Counted from the stretch's first letter, positions 12,235 to 26,133 are shown. The stretch: DNA of 64,000 nucleotides from Endocalyx cinctus (GCA_001600455.1 BCKC01000002.1:3114171-3178170); one strand, 5' to 3'. The notes: generated by a model from the letters alone, not told the origin. Made by a program: numbers and translations.

Positions 12235-15200
12235 TTAATGTTTCGTGTCCGGGTTTTTTGTAACTTCGTGCGTCGTCGCGGTGGGCCCGGTCTTGTCACC
12301 GGCCGTAGACTCATCCGATGAGCTACTAGAGTCGTCATGTGCTGAAGACTGTGCGCGTCCGCCGGCGGGAGAACCAATGTTAGCTTTGCGCATGAGCTTT
12401 TCGGCTTTGCGGTAGGCCTTTTGTGCGTCCTTCGCCGCCTCTTCCGCCTTGGCCTGCCGATTCCACATGGACGCGTAGTCACCTCCAAGCTGGATCAGCT
12501 TCTCGTGCGTGCCTCTTTCTACAATCGTACCCTGGTTGAGCACCAGGATTTGATCGGCGTGAGTGATAGTCGAAAGACGATGCCTATAGTATAGCAATTC
12601 GAGTTAGTTATGGTTACGGTAGTACAAAAAAAAAAAAAAAAAAACGTTACTTACGCAATGATCAGTAGAGTTCGTCCACGGCCAATGCTAGCTAATCGTG
12701 ACTGAATCTGTTGCTCCGTGCGACTGTCTAGTGCCGAAGTAGCCTCATCTAACATTATTATTTTCGGGTTCTTCAACAGCGTACGCGCGATCGCAACTCT
12801 CTGCTTTTCTCCACCGCTCAAGCGAAGGCCACGCTCGCCCACCTTGGTATCGTAGCCGTCTGGGAATGACATAATTCTGTCGTGGATGCTGGCGGCTTGA
12901 CACGCGGCAATGACATCCTCGTCTGTCGCGTTCTGATTGGCGTATTTCAGGTTGTACATCAACGTATCATTGAACAAGATCGTATCCTGTGGTACCACTC
13001 CTATGTGACGCCGGATAGAGTCGATAGTCACGTCTCTGACGTCGCGTCCGTCAATCTTAATGCTACCGTCTTCGCAGTTAAAGTAACGGTACATCAATCT
13101 AAACAACGTTGATTTACCTCCGCCAGATTCGCCGACGAGAGCAGTAGTCGTTCCGGGTTCGCAAGTAAACGTCAGGTTATTCAACGCCGGCTTTCTCCTA
13201 TCGTAGGCGAATTTAACCTTGGAGAACTCAACGCGACCCTCGCAGGAGGTAACCTTGGCAGCACCGGCACGATCCACTACAGTGGGACGCTGCTTGAACA
13301 ATTCAAGTAAACGCTCCCCCGAAATCATAGCCTGCTGGACTGTCCGGTAAAAAGTGCCGAAAAAGTTGAGAGGCCCCTGTAGTTGGCTTAAATACGTCAT
13401 CAATGCAACGAAATCTCCAACCTTTCGAACGCCTTGAGTAACCTGGTATGCGCCAAGCATCATAGCGACCATCATTCCAAGCATAAACACGAGCGATTGC
13501 GCTATGTTCATTGTGCTTATGCTCCACGTGACCTTACCCTCGGCAGACTGAAAGTTCTTGATCGCGTCTCGGTAGCGTTTGAATTCAAATCCTTCGGCGT
13601 TGAAATATTTGACCGTCTCGTACGAAATGATGGAATCATTTTTGACCGCTTCCTCCTCCCGATCGGCGTTAGACATCGCTCTTCGCTGATCAGCCGTTGT
13701 AGATGCCATGCGGATGGTCAGGTAAAGATAGTAAAAAGTGATAGCGCAGACTATGACAGCGTAGGTGGCGTCGAATCGGAAGTAAAAGTAGCTGATGGCG
13801 ACCAATAGATCGACTAACATGGGAAACACCTGAAATGTCACCTGCTCAAGGAAAGAATTGACCGATGCGCCTTTGTTGAGTGCCGAGAGTACTTCACCTG
13901 TCCTCTTTCCAAGGTGGAAGTCTAGACTAAGCGAATGCACATGCTCGAAAGCCGAAGTGGTGAGGGCTTGGTACGCATGTTGAGAAACCGGGATCCATAA
14001 CAAGGATCTCATAGATCCAAGAAGGCCTGATGGACCCTGCAGCAGCTTGTAGGCAATAAGGAGTCCAAGGGTGCCCCACGGCATTTGAGCTTTTTGTCCT
14101 GGTTCGAGCCCCTCTCCGGAAAGTCGGTCTGTAACGAGTCCAATCTGGTAAGGTACCATTATGTTGACCCATCGTTGGAGAGCCAGCAGCACAAAACAGA
14201 ATATAACAATCAATTGTAATTTCCACTTCTTGGCAGGCCACATGTAAGGAAAGAATACTGAGTAACCGCGCAGATACTCGTACCAGGTTGTATGGGGAAG
14301 CTTTTCCGGTCGGTAGAAACCTGCGTCTTCGTCGACGGTTTGATGGCTGCACTCGTTAGCAGAATCACCAGGCTCCGCACCAGGATGGATACCATGACCA
14401 TTAGTACGGTACCCATTGCCGCTTCTGCCGCTGATAAGAGGTGTTGTCTCGTCGCTTCCGAATCGGTAGTCGTGCTCGCGCTCGTATTTATCTCTCATTG
14501 CCACCGCTCGCCGTTCCATAAGGGTACAGATCGCCCAAACAATGACGCTTCCCGTCAATAGACATAGTCGGCTAGCTTCGAAACTGAGGTCGGTAATATC
14601 CCAATGATCTAAACCATCTACGATCACATATTTGGCCTCGCTGAGATTTGTCATCACCTTGTGCGGCCTTGACAGGATGACGACGTCGCATGTAAAGATG
14701 ATGGCATCTGTTAAGAGTGCGATGCACCAGGCAAGCATGTAGACGGGGCCCGGCTGGTCCTTCCGATCGAAGAGTTGAATGCAAACAAAGAGGTAGAGAA
14801 AGGCTGATCCAAGGATATAAACCTTTTGTCAAGTTTAGTAAAGATAGGCGAAGATGGGATAATCATAGCAAAACTTACCGTCTTAGGTTCACCGCACCAC
14901 CACCCGTGTTCGCCATCCTCGCTACGATATATCAGCGCACGAGCTGCTATTGCGGCTCCCTGGCCGACAAATGTAAGTAGTACTGCGGTGAAGAGAATTT
15001 GAAAGAATTTTCGTATGGTGGGTGTGAATTGTTCTGATGAAGTCTCGTCGCCCGTGCGTCGTCGCTTTGTTACGGGCAATGGTTTACCGCCCGGACCTGT
15101 GACAGTTGGGACGATTACATCTTCCTTACGGGTAGCAAGATAAACAGAATATAAAGCTCCCAAAAGGATAAGAACTATTAAAAGAATGACCGGCGATAAG

Positions 15201-15265
15201 TACTGTACGATTGTACGCACTCTCTCTACCGGTGTATCTGCTGGGTTGACGATAGGGCTCGCCAT
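12235..15265 (-). CDS. hmt1: HMT1/ABCB6-type half ABC transporter
   Basis: Three exons on the minus strand: 15265-14879, 14822-12655 and 12583-12235. Together they make 967 residues in frame. Introns are 56 and 71 bp with GTAAGT donors. The protein has an N-terminal membrane region of several spans (about 1-250), a six-helix ABC exporter domain and one nucleotide-binding domain. Visible NBD motifs are Walker [10 protein letters not shown], signature LSGGEKQR, Walker [13 protein letters not shown], and H-loop HRLST. The H-loop histidine begins in exon 3. The extra N-terminal membrane domain plus a single NBD defines the HMT1/ABCB6/ABCB7 group. Fission-yeast Hmt1 works at the vacuole in heavy-metal and phytochelatin or glutathione handling, and ABCB6 is linked to porphyrin or metal transport. 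The substrate here is inferred only. The start is the first ATG ([10 protein letters not shown]) after an upstream stop. The C-terminus after the NBD is charged and low-complexity. Confidence 0.93.
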
Positions 15266-16541
15266 CTTGATCTGGAAGAAAATGTCAGTAAATAGACAAA
15301 AACAGGCGATCTGATCTGACCAGATTAGATCAGATTCCCGTAAACAACATGACACAACATGCTGCAAAGTAAGCTTGACATACAGATTACTGCTGGTGAC
15401 CTTTGTGCTTGTAGCTGTTCATCGCCACAACTTCAATGCACACTCGAGACCACACCCCGCGAAGCTCTTCTTCTCGAAAGAGAGCTTGATTCAATATTTA
15501 CCTCGTTACCGACCGACGAGGATTTTTAAAAACAAAGGTCAAGTGTCCTATTATTGCTCGGCTCAAGTTAGTGGAATCCCGAAATCTCGTAGCTGTGGGT
15601 CGGGTCACCAGACGGTATTAGTGGCAAAAGCCACAACTTGGATGGGAATGACTCGAAAAACTAGTCAAGAGAATAGAATGAAGTCCTGTGTTCTAGCCGC
15701 TGAGATCAGCGACAGGGGGGGTGTACAGTGGAGGGGGACCCTCTTTTGTTCGGTTTTGGACTCGTAAACTAGACAAGTCGCAGGGGAAACCAGAGAGATC
15801 GTAGTGAAGATGAGAGGGCAGTGCAAGTTAGGGAAGTAAGAGCATTAACTAAAGGACTAACAATAATAAAAACAACCGTCTATTTCCGACAACTACCAGG
15901 AGGCCGATTTTGGAGGGGAAGGAAAATATTATGAGTGTAACATACACCCCTAGAAAGACAAGATGTAGAGAAGATCGAGGGGGATTGACATGGGGGAAAA
16001 AATCAACACAAGAAAAAAAAAATTAAAAATTATAAAAATAATGAATTTATGAGGAAAAAAAATCGAGGGATCTTATGCTCATAACTAGCCAGTCATACAG
16101 AAGATTGAAAAAAAGAGAGTATGTTGTCAAAGACAGGGTAGGGTATATAAAGTGTGGTAGGGCGAAGATGGGAAGTGGTGTGTCTAGGGGTAGGGGTAGT
16201 AGTAGTGGTAGCAGTAGTACCGTGATATTTTTGTGTGATTGTATTGTTCAATACAGATGAGGTAACCCGAACTAGATAGATTCTGTCCTACAAGGGGTGT
16301 ATATTATCAATATGCTTACCTAGATAGATATAGAATAATAATAATAATAAATAAAAAAGTAACGAGCGGAAGAGGATCTTCGTATTCACGAGGATCTAGG
16401 AAAAGTCAGGTGAAGAATAAATTATTGCGCGAACGTCGAAGTAAATATGTATAATGTATATGTGTATGTATATGTATAACGTTGCGTTTAAGAGAGGAAG
16501 AAGAAAGAGAGTGTGAAATAATAGTTGGAGACTTAGCTCTC

Positions 16542-16601
16542 TCCCGCTCTCTCTCTCTCTCTCTTCCTACCGGTATGGGTATGGATATGGATATGGATAT
16601 G
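16542..16601 (+). repeat. (CT)n tract followed by a period-6 GGATAT-type tandem repeat
   Basis: A CT-rich tract ends near 16564. It is followed within ten bases by about five copies of a six-base unit (GGTATG/GGATAT variants). Non-coding. Confidence 0.8.
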
Positions 16602-18074
16602 GGGGATATCGTTAGAGGTATTGGATATGTGGGTAGAAGAGAAATTGTGGAATTTGAAAAGAGGGAAAAATAGATGGATGGAAAGGGCGATGTTTAGGAT
16701 GAAATTAATAAACTTTTGTGAATGAATGATTTTATAGAATCGGAAGAATTAATATTGCCAATGGTTAATGATCAATGATCAAGAAAGATCTTCAAAAAGA
16801 GAAGTAAAAGCAGAAGAAGAAAAAATAAAATAAAATAGAAAAAAAAAACAGTTGACATCTATCTTGTATCAAAAGGCAGGTAACGACACACAAGACGATA
16901 CATAAACATACCAGGGTTCCCTTAGCGTCGTTGGAGTATTTCAATCTTGCAGTTTATAAATATTGTTTTGTTACTACCTATTCGACTTTATTGTACCTTA
17001 AATTCTAAGCTGTTGAAATTAGAATAAAAGGATAAAAAATAAGAATCAAAAAAAATCAAAATCAAAAAAAGGTCAGTTGTACCAAAGTATAATACATACG
17101 CGAAAGTCGAGATGGTTATGATGATTGATTCATTCTAACTACGGTTATGATGATTAACCCGACCGACATTTACTTTTACATTTCCATTATCATTATCGAC
17201 AGGGGAGAGACAAAGGGAACAATAGGGAGTGACAGAGAAGGAATTCATGTTATCTGATTCGTGCTTCGATTATCGAATGAAGTAGTGTCGTTACGTCTAA
17301 AAGGCTTACCTAGGTATAAAGAACCAAACGGCTTGTAGCCTTTCTCACCGCCTTGCATCCACTCGAGAGTCTAGCTCTTCAAGTGTCTGTCACTCAGCGT
17401 TAAAGCACCTGCATTTGCATGGTGGATGTCTTGGGTGTGGTAACTTCTATTAGCCAGGGGTCCAGTAAATTGTCCTGAATAGTGGTACCTACTAAAGTAC
17501 CTAGTATATATGAGAAAGAAAAAAAAAAGAGAGTTGTGATAGTATATGATATGAGTGGGGTATCTTTAACAATTTTTTTTTTTTTTTGGTACATCAGTGA
17601 TTGATAGGGATACTGTAGTAGAGTAGTGATAGTAATAGGTGATTGAAAGAAGTAAAGGTAAAAAAATGGAAGAGTAACATAAAACACCTTACTTATACCC
17701 TACTTCAGTAACCTAGTACTCGGGCGAGACGGGCAGGCCGGTCGGATACAACAAGAGGGGGTTTGAATATGATATCTACTTGTACTTGTATCTTCTCCGG
17801 AGGGAAATCGCTGTTCCTTTTTACTTTGAGGTCCAGGGGTTTGGACTTCACCAGTAAAAAAGGACTCACTTCATTTATCAAAAAAGATAGTCACATAGTT
17901 TAATATTCATAATAAAAAAAAAAAGCATAAAGTACTTAACCTACGTTGCCTCTATTTAGGTTTAACAACCTCCACCTCGGATAAATATACACCAAGTCGA
18001 ACAAGATAAACCAAACATCAAGCTGTGTATATATATATACACATACACACATACGTACGCTCTTATATATAATA

Positions 18075-18123
18075 CGCCCAGTATATCTCGTATGCCTAGT
18101 ATGCCTCGTATGCCTGGTATACC
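18075..18123 (+). repeat. Period-10 tandem repeat (GTATGCCTNG-like)
   Basis: About five imperfect copies of a ten-base unit similar to GTATGCCTAG lie end to end. The outer copies have drifted (TATATCTC at the left, TATACCTACC at the right). Non-coding. The unit shares the CCTAG core with the dispersed TACCTAGGTA words of this window. Confidence 0.8.
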
Positions 18124-18916
18124 TACCTATTACACATATAATTGCAAAGTGAGTAGACATTCACATAGAAACTAGACCTTTTCTAGCCATATGTAACCGT
18201 GTTATAACTTCTGCAAACTCTTCTTTTTGTTGGCTGTAGGTCGACAGCGCATGGGACAGCCCGTTTATCTTGTGTAACTGCAACTGAGCAATTATGCGTT
18301 GGAGGCTCTGTGCGTACAGTGAGTATGGTTCTACCTACTTGCTTGCTACTTGGTTGCTTGCTTGTTTGTTTGTTTGTTACATGTACATACATACTAGACT
18401 AGACACGAAGATGGGGGTGTCTAGCAGGGAGGAAAAAAAGGAAAAAGGAAAAAGGAAAAAGAAACAAATAAGAATAATAGAGTAGAATAGTCAATCACAG
18501 TACTACGGTGATACTACTATCACAGAGTATGAACGATACTACGTGGTAAGTTTTATATAGTACGTTAAAACACATGGCCATATGTCAAACATGATAGATG
18601 AGGGGCATCGAAACAGATTGTGTGCTCGATTGTCATGTTTATAACTAGATCTAGGTAGTCACTTACTACCGAGATACCCCTGATCTCCAACGGGAAAAAG
18701 AGAGAGAGAAAAAGAAAAGAATATGATACCTACCTACTTAAGGTGGTTGGGTAAGTAGTATAGGTGGGTGTACCGCTGGGTGTGTCGGTTGCGATTGTGG
18801 GGGTGAGGTGAGCTTTGAGTTAACGAATAATAGACAAGTACATCGTATGCCTACTTAAGTACTTGTATACGTAGATACTAGGGTTACTACAGCACCTATG
18901 CCGCTATAGTACATAC

Positions 18917-18946
18917 CTAACCTAGCTGCCTAGGTAGTACGTATAG
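18917..18946. repeat. Copy 1 of a dispersed inverted-repeat element (ACCTAG-CTGC-CTAGGT)
   Basis: A six-base perfect inverted repeat, ACCTAG and CTAGGT, flanks a CTGC loop, followed by AGTAC. A near copy with one stem change lies at about 34505-34534 in the same arrangement (loop CTGC, followed by AGTAC). Two such elements far apart suggest a dispersed repeat family rather than chance. Confidence 0.6.
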
Positions 18947-20421
18947 ACCACAATCTGCACAATCTGCACAATGTACATGTATATGTAGGGACTGAGGGGT
19001 TTAGAGGGGCTCAGACAAATTTAACCATGACCCATTAACCGTCCCAACTGTGCATAGTATACTCCGTACATATCTTATACATATCATATCCTATCCAATT
19101 CATTCGTAGATCACATTTCTCGGGATCATCTGATGTTATAAAATACCAAGCCAGCAAGATTAATTAAAAACCAATAATAAGAAAATATAAACAATGATTT
19201 CCTTTGGTTGAAAATATTATGCTTAGCTAAAACTTAGCACTCTTGTTTTTGAGCTTGTCTTAGATGTACAACCTAGGTTAGGCCCGATGTATGTAGTTGA
19301 ATGTACGTAGTAACATGATTAATATGATATTTTAAAAAATCCAATCTATAACTGTCATGCTTGGAGATCTCTTGACTTTTTTTTCGTCTCTTATTTTTTT
19401 TTACGCTTTGACGTCGTAGTCGCTTGACAATTTCTATTTTTCACCCTTTCCCGTCCTTGTTGTCCATGCATATCCTTCCTGGGACTTCGTCAACCTTTTT
19501 GAGCTTGACAGCAGCCTAATTTGGAAAGACGGGGAAATTCTGTGAGCAATAAGAGACTCTGATCGATGCCGATGATACCTTGTCAGTTGTAATCATTTTC
19601 GTCCTTTTTACCCCTATCCTTACTACGATCTTCACCGTCGTCATGGATTTTTTTTTTTTTTTTTTGACCCTTGATTTTTCCGAACTACCATGTCTTGTTT
19701 TCTACCTTCTTCTCTCCCACCCTTTTCCCCCTTGACCTACTAAAGTACTTACTCCTCTTCTTCCTATCAATGATATCCACAATCATTGTAGCACCCCTCG
19801 TTGCGTCAAGGAGAAAGGGAAAGAGAAAAAAAAGAGATCAACTCATCATTATAAATCACGGGGGATGAGAAATTTCTAAAATATACGTACACTATCATGG
19901 GCCTCTCACCCTTGTCTACGGTATATGCTTGCTCGCTTCTCCGTTCCGAAGACCGTTCGAAAGTGGGGTACTTTAGTCTTGGCAGTCCATACAAGGTAGC
20001 TTTTCTCCTGACCGACGTTACTTCGCTGCTGCGCGATAAGCCGATAAGATCCTATATAGGCAATCGGTCAGGAAGTGGATTCTCTTGTCATGCAGTAAGA
20101 ATTAACATGAGATGGAGATAGAGACAAAAAAAAAAAAAAAAGAGTGACGAGTTTTTTTTCTTCCTTTTTTCTTATTTCGTTATGATTAGAGTTGGCAATG
20201 TTACGAAATCGAAATTTGATTTCGGAGCTGCGGGGGGTGTGCGGGAGTTGTGACTAAACAGAAAAAAAAGAAATCTTCATTTTACTCGGACTCGGCGTTC
20301 GGGTCTCCGCAAATGAGATTGGAGTGAACAGCATGGCACATCGTTCCATCTCGGCCATGCATTCCCAACTTGCACGTGTCATACAAGCTAGAGCAAGCCA
20401 CCGCAACACTGCAGCAAGCCA

Positions 20422-21012
20422 TTGGCGGATTTTAAGTCGAATGGCACGGTATATCTCATTAGATTTATTACAAACCCCCCGATTATGGCAAATGAGTATC
20501 GTCGTCCCATCATATCCCCCCTCGTCCTCATCCGAGAAGATGATATTCGAGATATCACATTTGACCTGTCGGGTACAAATGCAGGCATTGCTCGAAGCTT
20601 GACACTTGACACTTTGACTGAATCTGGATCCCTTTATACTACAAGGGGTTTCCTTTCTTTTTGTTGTTTTCTTTTCCTTTTTCCGAATTTCAACCGTCTA
20701 ATGTTATCTTGTCAAATTTGCCAAGCGAAGGGAAGTATAATTGATGCCTTATATCACTTTACTTGTCCTGGGTGCTGCGCATCCTTATATATTAACGTTA
20801 ATGAAAGGGTTAGGCGCCTCCCGGTCAGATCTCTGATCTTGGATCTGTCACACATTATGTTCTGCAGCTTGCCTGACAACGATTCATGCTTAGTGTGGCA
20901 TCCTTGTTTGAACATCCTTGTATTTTATCTCCAACGACGAGGGCGGGACAAAATATTATTATGCTACTGCTACCATCCTATGTCTCACAAGGCTGAGTCG
21001 GTATTTTCTTAA
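20422..21012 (+). CDS. Unrecognised 196-codon ORF, doubtful
   Basis: Longest uninterrupted ORF in the 11.5 kb gap. The translation has about a dozen cysteines, including a CQICQ...CPGC pattern at about residues 96-117 that faintly resembles a zinc ribbon, and a hydrophobic FLSFCCFLFLF stretch near residues 77-87. I recognise no family. No intron consensus or neighbouring exon strengthens it, and codon use looks random. It is most likely a chance ORF in decayed DNA. I list it only because it is the best candidate in a long empty region. Confidence 0.15.
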   Translation: MADFKSNGTVYLIRFITNPPIMANEYRRPIISPLVLIREDDIRDITFDLSGTNAGIARSLTLDTLTESGSLYTTRGFLSFCCFLFLFPNFNRLMLSCQICQAKGSIIDALYHFTCPGCCASLYINVNERVRRLPVRSLILDLSHIMFCSLPDNDSCLVWHPCLNILVFYLQRRGRDKILLCYCYHPMSHKAESVFS

Positions 21013-24000
21013 CGTCCAGATCTTCCTCCATACAGCGGCAAGTGCGTTGAATTTAGCCGTGAAGTGTACGGATGAAGTCAGCACTTAGGCACCTCAAGAC
21101 CAAAGCGCATTACAATTTTGGTTATTTCGTAGTCCACGTCATCGGTGGTAACGATGCTACCTGAGTAGTAATACTACATACATACTCTTCTTCGTCTCCA
21201 GTTGCTCCTCTTAAATCACAAAAGTTTTTCCTTATCGTGACAGCGATCTTACGATAGACGAGAGGTTGCAGCAAGACCGTCATCGGTCGACTTGCGTGCT
21301 CCGTCTACATTTGCAGTAATATGGAGTAGTGGTCGCGATCCCATATAAACCTCGTTATTACACCTGTTCCTTTGGATACGTGTATGCCAAGAATATTGTC
21401 CAAAATGTGGTCAGCACCGACTGCACCGACTATATCGTCAGGAGAGCTAAAAGAATCAATTGGCAGAGGTTCAATATATGGAAAACCTGAAATATCTTAC
21501 TCGATAGAACATCTAATAAACCGGTCAGGCAGAAAATACGCCCTAGGCCATTCGCGATCGTGTCACGTTCGTACGAACCCCATTTTACTCACCGACAGGC
21601 CTATTCATAGCGCATTCCAAGACAAGACGTACAGCACTTCATGCAACATTGTCAGAACCACTTTTCCTGTCTGTAGGAGCGTTGAACCCGCTTGATGCAA
21701 GAATGGCGTTGCCAGCTTCTCGGGAATCATGGCGGGGCGCTCAACAAATCGACAGGCTCCATATGTTAAGTGGTGTGATAACATCGAGGTCTAGCTAGTT
21801 GTTCGTTTTCGTATTAAAAGATCCAATCAACGAGACTATATGCTATACGAACATCAAGGTTTATATATTAACACCGATGGGTATGATTTCTAGATTTTAG
21901 TTGAGCTAGAAATTCGGTTGCCAAAGATCGGAAGTACCGCATCGACATGGAGGAAGGGAACTTATATTAACAACCTCGGAATGGGTGGTACGGTGGTCTT
22001 TTTTTGGGTAGATGCAGATGATCGTTTCCTCGCAGCACATAAGTATTGATCCAGTGACTAGTACAGGTGAATCGATCGTAGCTGCGTATGTGTATTCTAC
22101 CTACATACTCAGATGGCATTACATGCGTCTAGTCAGAGTATTGAGGTCCCTTGAAGAGAGCTTGTTCTAATAAACGTTTGTGGGTCCATATTTTCATATA
22201 CTAGGCAACTCTATAGCTATAATTCATCGAGATAACTATTAGGAAGGTGCTAATCATTACTATGCTTACTCTATCCACTGCGTTTGCCAATCTCCTCTTC
22301 GCTTGTGATGACGTATGCTCAGTCTCTCATATTGCTTTGAGGCAAACAACCGATATAATGACCGTCAATTATCTAATGTGGCCAACTTACGAGAGACAAG
22401 GTATATTCTTTTACGGGTTTTCGTTACATGGAACAGTTACCTGGTGAGATTGGTCACGGAAGACATTCGACAATAGCCAACAACAGGTAGACACATCGAT
22501 CGCGATGCTCTAAAATCTGATCCATCTTGTGACAAGTATTTTTTTCTTCTCGGGAATAGGAAAAGGAGAATACCATCAGCTGTGCGGCTTATATCACCAC
22601 CTTGTTTTTTTATTTGGGCTTTCTGACTCTAGATTTTCCCCTTTTCAGCTAATTGCAGATGCAGACCCGGGCCCGACCACAAGGGAGGCCAAGCGGACCG
22701 GATCCGACAACCTGGTATTAAGGTTTGCGAGGCATCCTTTAAGCTTTACTCTGCAATAATTCGACCTATTTCTTACTCGAGAATAGAGAGAGAGAGAGAA
22801 AATACCCCCCACAGTCGGTAATCCCCCTCTTCCTCTCCCCCCCTCTCACCCATCCCAATAGAATAATTGGCCTGTGGTACCACCACCATTTACTAATTAA
22901 CTAAACAATACGAAGGAGGGAAATAAGTTTGATTGGAAAATACTACCCTGCGATCTCCCGTTCAAGGAGTATCCCTGTCCTATCCATCTTGCATCTCACG
23001 CAAGCCATTCACGATCTCCCCAGAGCTGCTACTATCTCACAAAATGGGGAAGGAGCCGCCTGTAGCTTCGCGTTCTTGACCTTAAAACATGTTATACGTC
23101 GTGGGGGGTCCCGTTAAGTGACACGGCTAGGTAACATTGAGATATACCGAGCTTGCGCGAAAGAAAAAGAAAGAAAAAAAAAGATAACCGTCTTACACAG
23201 GCTAATCACATATCGTTACCCGATGAAATCGAAGTGGGAAAAAAAAAGTTTTTTTTTTCTCCCTCGGCATCCGTCGCATCCTCGTATCACTAACTATGAC
23301 TGGGTTTTTAAAGCTTTTTTTGCTTCCAGGTTCATTTTCCGAAAGGAAATTTCCCCCGTTTGCAAACTGACTGATCATAATCGAAGCCTCGTGGTACTCG
23401 TCGGCAGGACTCGAAAGGAGTGCAAGAACCGAAGGTGCCGGGAGTCTTAGGAATTTTGTGGATCACGAGTTTCCTCTCAAGAAAAAGAAAAGCCACGGGC
23501 ATTGATCCAATGCGACTCGGTGGCGACTTGTGTTCAGTTACCTGGAACGTGTCGTGTCCCGCGAATACTGCTCTATCATGGGCTGCGAGGTTTCGCGAGC
23601 TAAACCGATGTCAACGTGACGCGGCATGAAGGGAGAGAGTACGTGATGGGTTGAAAACCTAGTCTTAGGATCACAAAGGGTGGATACTGAACTCTAAGCC
23701 ATGCGTGGCACGTTACGAGAAAGTAAGGTTCAAGCACTTCCAAGAGAATGTCGCTTGTTCCGACTTACCACCTGTTGTCGTTCGATTCAGTTCTTGCATA
23801 TGGTGATCAAACCTTGACCAAGAAGACCGGGGGGTTATAAGGATGTGCTCGGCATATACAAACACGCCTTTTCACATCACCTCTTACCCATGCGCTAGTC
23901 TGTCAGCGTTGCACTCAGTGCAGAAGAACATGCGGTATTCCGCTTCCACTGACCGAGACATCCTCCTGAGCCAACTAGAAAAATAGCGGCACGATTCAGT

Positions 24001-26086
24001 TAAGCCGGCCCTTCGGAATGTTACTCTCTCTACCAATCTTGAATTCAGTCGGGCTAAGTAAGCACCCGTGTCCCGAGTCTCCGCGGCAACTTCGCCCCCG
24101 TGATAGGTGGAGACGACGTGGGGATGGTCCATATCCAAGTCAGAATAAAGTTTCTGCTTATCGTCACCCGTCAGAAGTGCAAAAGCTATCAGCTTACCCG
24201 GTTACTTGAACCGTGGAATTGAGCCCTTTACACATCGACGATCAACACAGAACAGGGTAGCAAATCCGAGAAAATTAGACTACCCGGAAGAAGCTGTCTC
24301 GGCCGAGTGATAGACAGGCGCGCGCATGTCACTGATTGCCTTCTTATACTAGATGCCTGCACCCGGTCACATTTGAATCACAGGGCATTGCGACAGAAAA
24401 GTAAGGTGGAATTTCTTCTTGCCCAGGGCACGGATGTGAAGACGATCTCCTGCGGCCTGCGAGAACTTTTCGCCAGCATCCTCTGCAGATCACGAAACCT
24501 TCCAGAAGCATACTCACCCTGGCAGATGACGACTACTAAGCATCAACCCGAAACACGCCTTTCAGGGGGAGATAATGGCAGAATATCACACCGCATGCGA
24601 TTGGAACGGGGACCTCCTCCATTAGGCGTCTTACTACCACGATTTGTTATAATAATCTTACTGTGCATAATGCCCGAAAGACAAATGTAGGTGGGATGAT
24701 AAGATTTAGTTCTACACCGGCCGGCTTTCGGGGAAGAAGCGTAACTGGGGAAGGCGGGAAGAAAAAAAAAGAACTCAAAAGGATGACACTGCATATTTTT
24801 GACTACGTATGCCGGGATTTAGAAAAAAATATCAGTTGTTTGGTGGTATGCGACAATCTCGAGATTGTATACGTAAAAGTATCATGAGGCGTGATTAATC
24901 AACATTGGGGGTTATCTGCGATTACATCCTCCAAGCATTGCTGAGCGGTGACAAAGAACGGCGCCCGAACTCACCCGCATGCCCGTTTCGATTCATTGGC
25001 TTTGCGCCTTTTATTTTTTTTTTTCTTTCTCTCCTCTCGTCGATCATCTCGGGGAATTCTTGACCTGAAAAAGGCAACTAGTTGGTTTGACAGGGAGATG
25101 ATTCTCTTATCAAGGCCCGACGAAGCCCCTCGAAATGGGAAGTACCAGGTTTCGAGAGGAGGAAAAAATAAAAGGTTAGAATGTTAGGGTACATTCGTTG
25201 CTCGCTGGGCGTCAGAGACGCAAGCCCCATCCCTGAGAAGAAGATGAGGAGTGGTCAAAAAAAATGATGGAGAGTTGCGGCCTTGTTTGGGGGCAAGGGG
25301 GTAGAGCCAATCGCGGGGAGGTTTGAAATCCGGCATGCATCACATCCCACATCGAAATGGACGTGCCACACCACGTAGGCACAATATCGTGGGTGGGGTG
25401 GGATGTCGGTGGATATGATCAAAGAGAGACGAGAATTCCGGCGGTGACAAAGTTACCCTGTCGGCAAAGATAGGAGAACCCACGTGCCCCGATGCACATC
25501 AGATTGGGGAAGAAAAGGAAGAACGGCAACAAGAAAAAAAGAAAAAGAGAAAAAAAAATATTCACCGCCTTCTATGCAAATATCTTATACGCATGCACTT
25601 TAAGTATAAACTTACTATATACCAGGATACGTGGATATCTAACTACATATACATAAGTAGGTATATATATGTTGGATACTTAATTACCTAATACAGGATT
25701 TTGATGAAAGAATGAGATATCACGAGACTTGAGCTCTTTTTAGAATGGAAACATCGTGATACGTAGTGTGTTTAATCCTGGTCCGGCGAAATGACATATG
25801 TTGGTCTAACCACGATGATACTAGAAACTCAGAGTTTAAATGTTCAACGGTTTATAATTTGTTGAGGCCGTATTGTAGTGCGTAAAGTATATCCACTATC
25901 ATGATGATGATGTGGAAGTTTATAGATTTGACCAACTCTTGAGAGGAATGGGATGATAGATAAAATAACTCTCTACAGAGCTATCCAACCAGCCAGCCCA
26001 TCCAACCATTTTGGGAGTCGTCACAAAGATCCATTATGAGCACATAACATGAATCCGGCCCTAGGCCAAATAGGGAGTAGAAACTC

Positions 26087-26133
26087 ACGCGCCACAATTA
26101 CTAGTGCGCCACAGAATTTATATGCGCCACAAT
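26087..26133 (+). repeat. Three short direct repeats of GCGCCACA
   Basis: The octamer GCGCCACA occurs three times with roughly 18-20 base spacing. A degenerate relative (TACGCCACCAA) follows about 35 bases later. No gene overlaps. It could be a protein-binding cluster or the edge of a decayed mobile element. Confidence 0.5.

Larger units (their letters stand above)
15266..20300. other. Left half of an 11.5 kb gene desert
   Basis: The first 300-500 bases are the presumed promoter of the HMT1-type gene. Beyond that I see no supportable gene. A 130-codon ORF at 15375-15767 (+) has no known motif. The DNA is AT-rich with many short tandem repeats (16333-16349 ATA, 16542-16564 CT, 16572-16601 period six, 18075-18123 period ten, 18339-18378 TTGC/TTTG) and several palindromic TACCTAGGTA-like words (17308, 18725, 18846, 18917, 19268). 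Confidence 0.55.

Noticed and set aside
15375..15767. 130-codon ORF upstream of the HMT1-type gene
   Set aside because: No recognisable motif. It lies in the promoter and leader region of the divergent ABC transporter gene, with random-looking composition.
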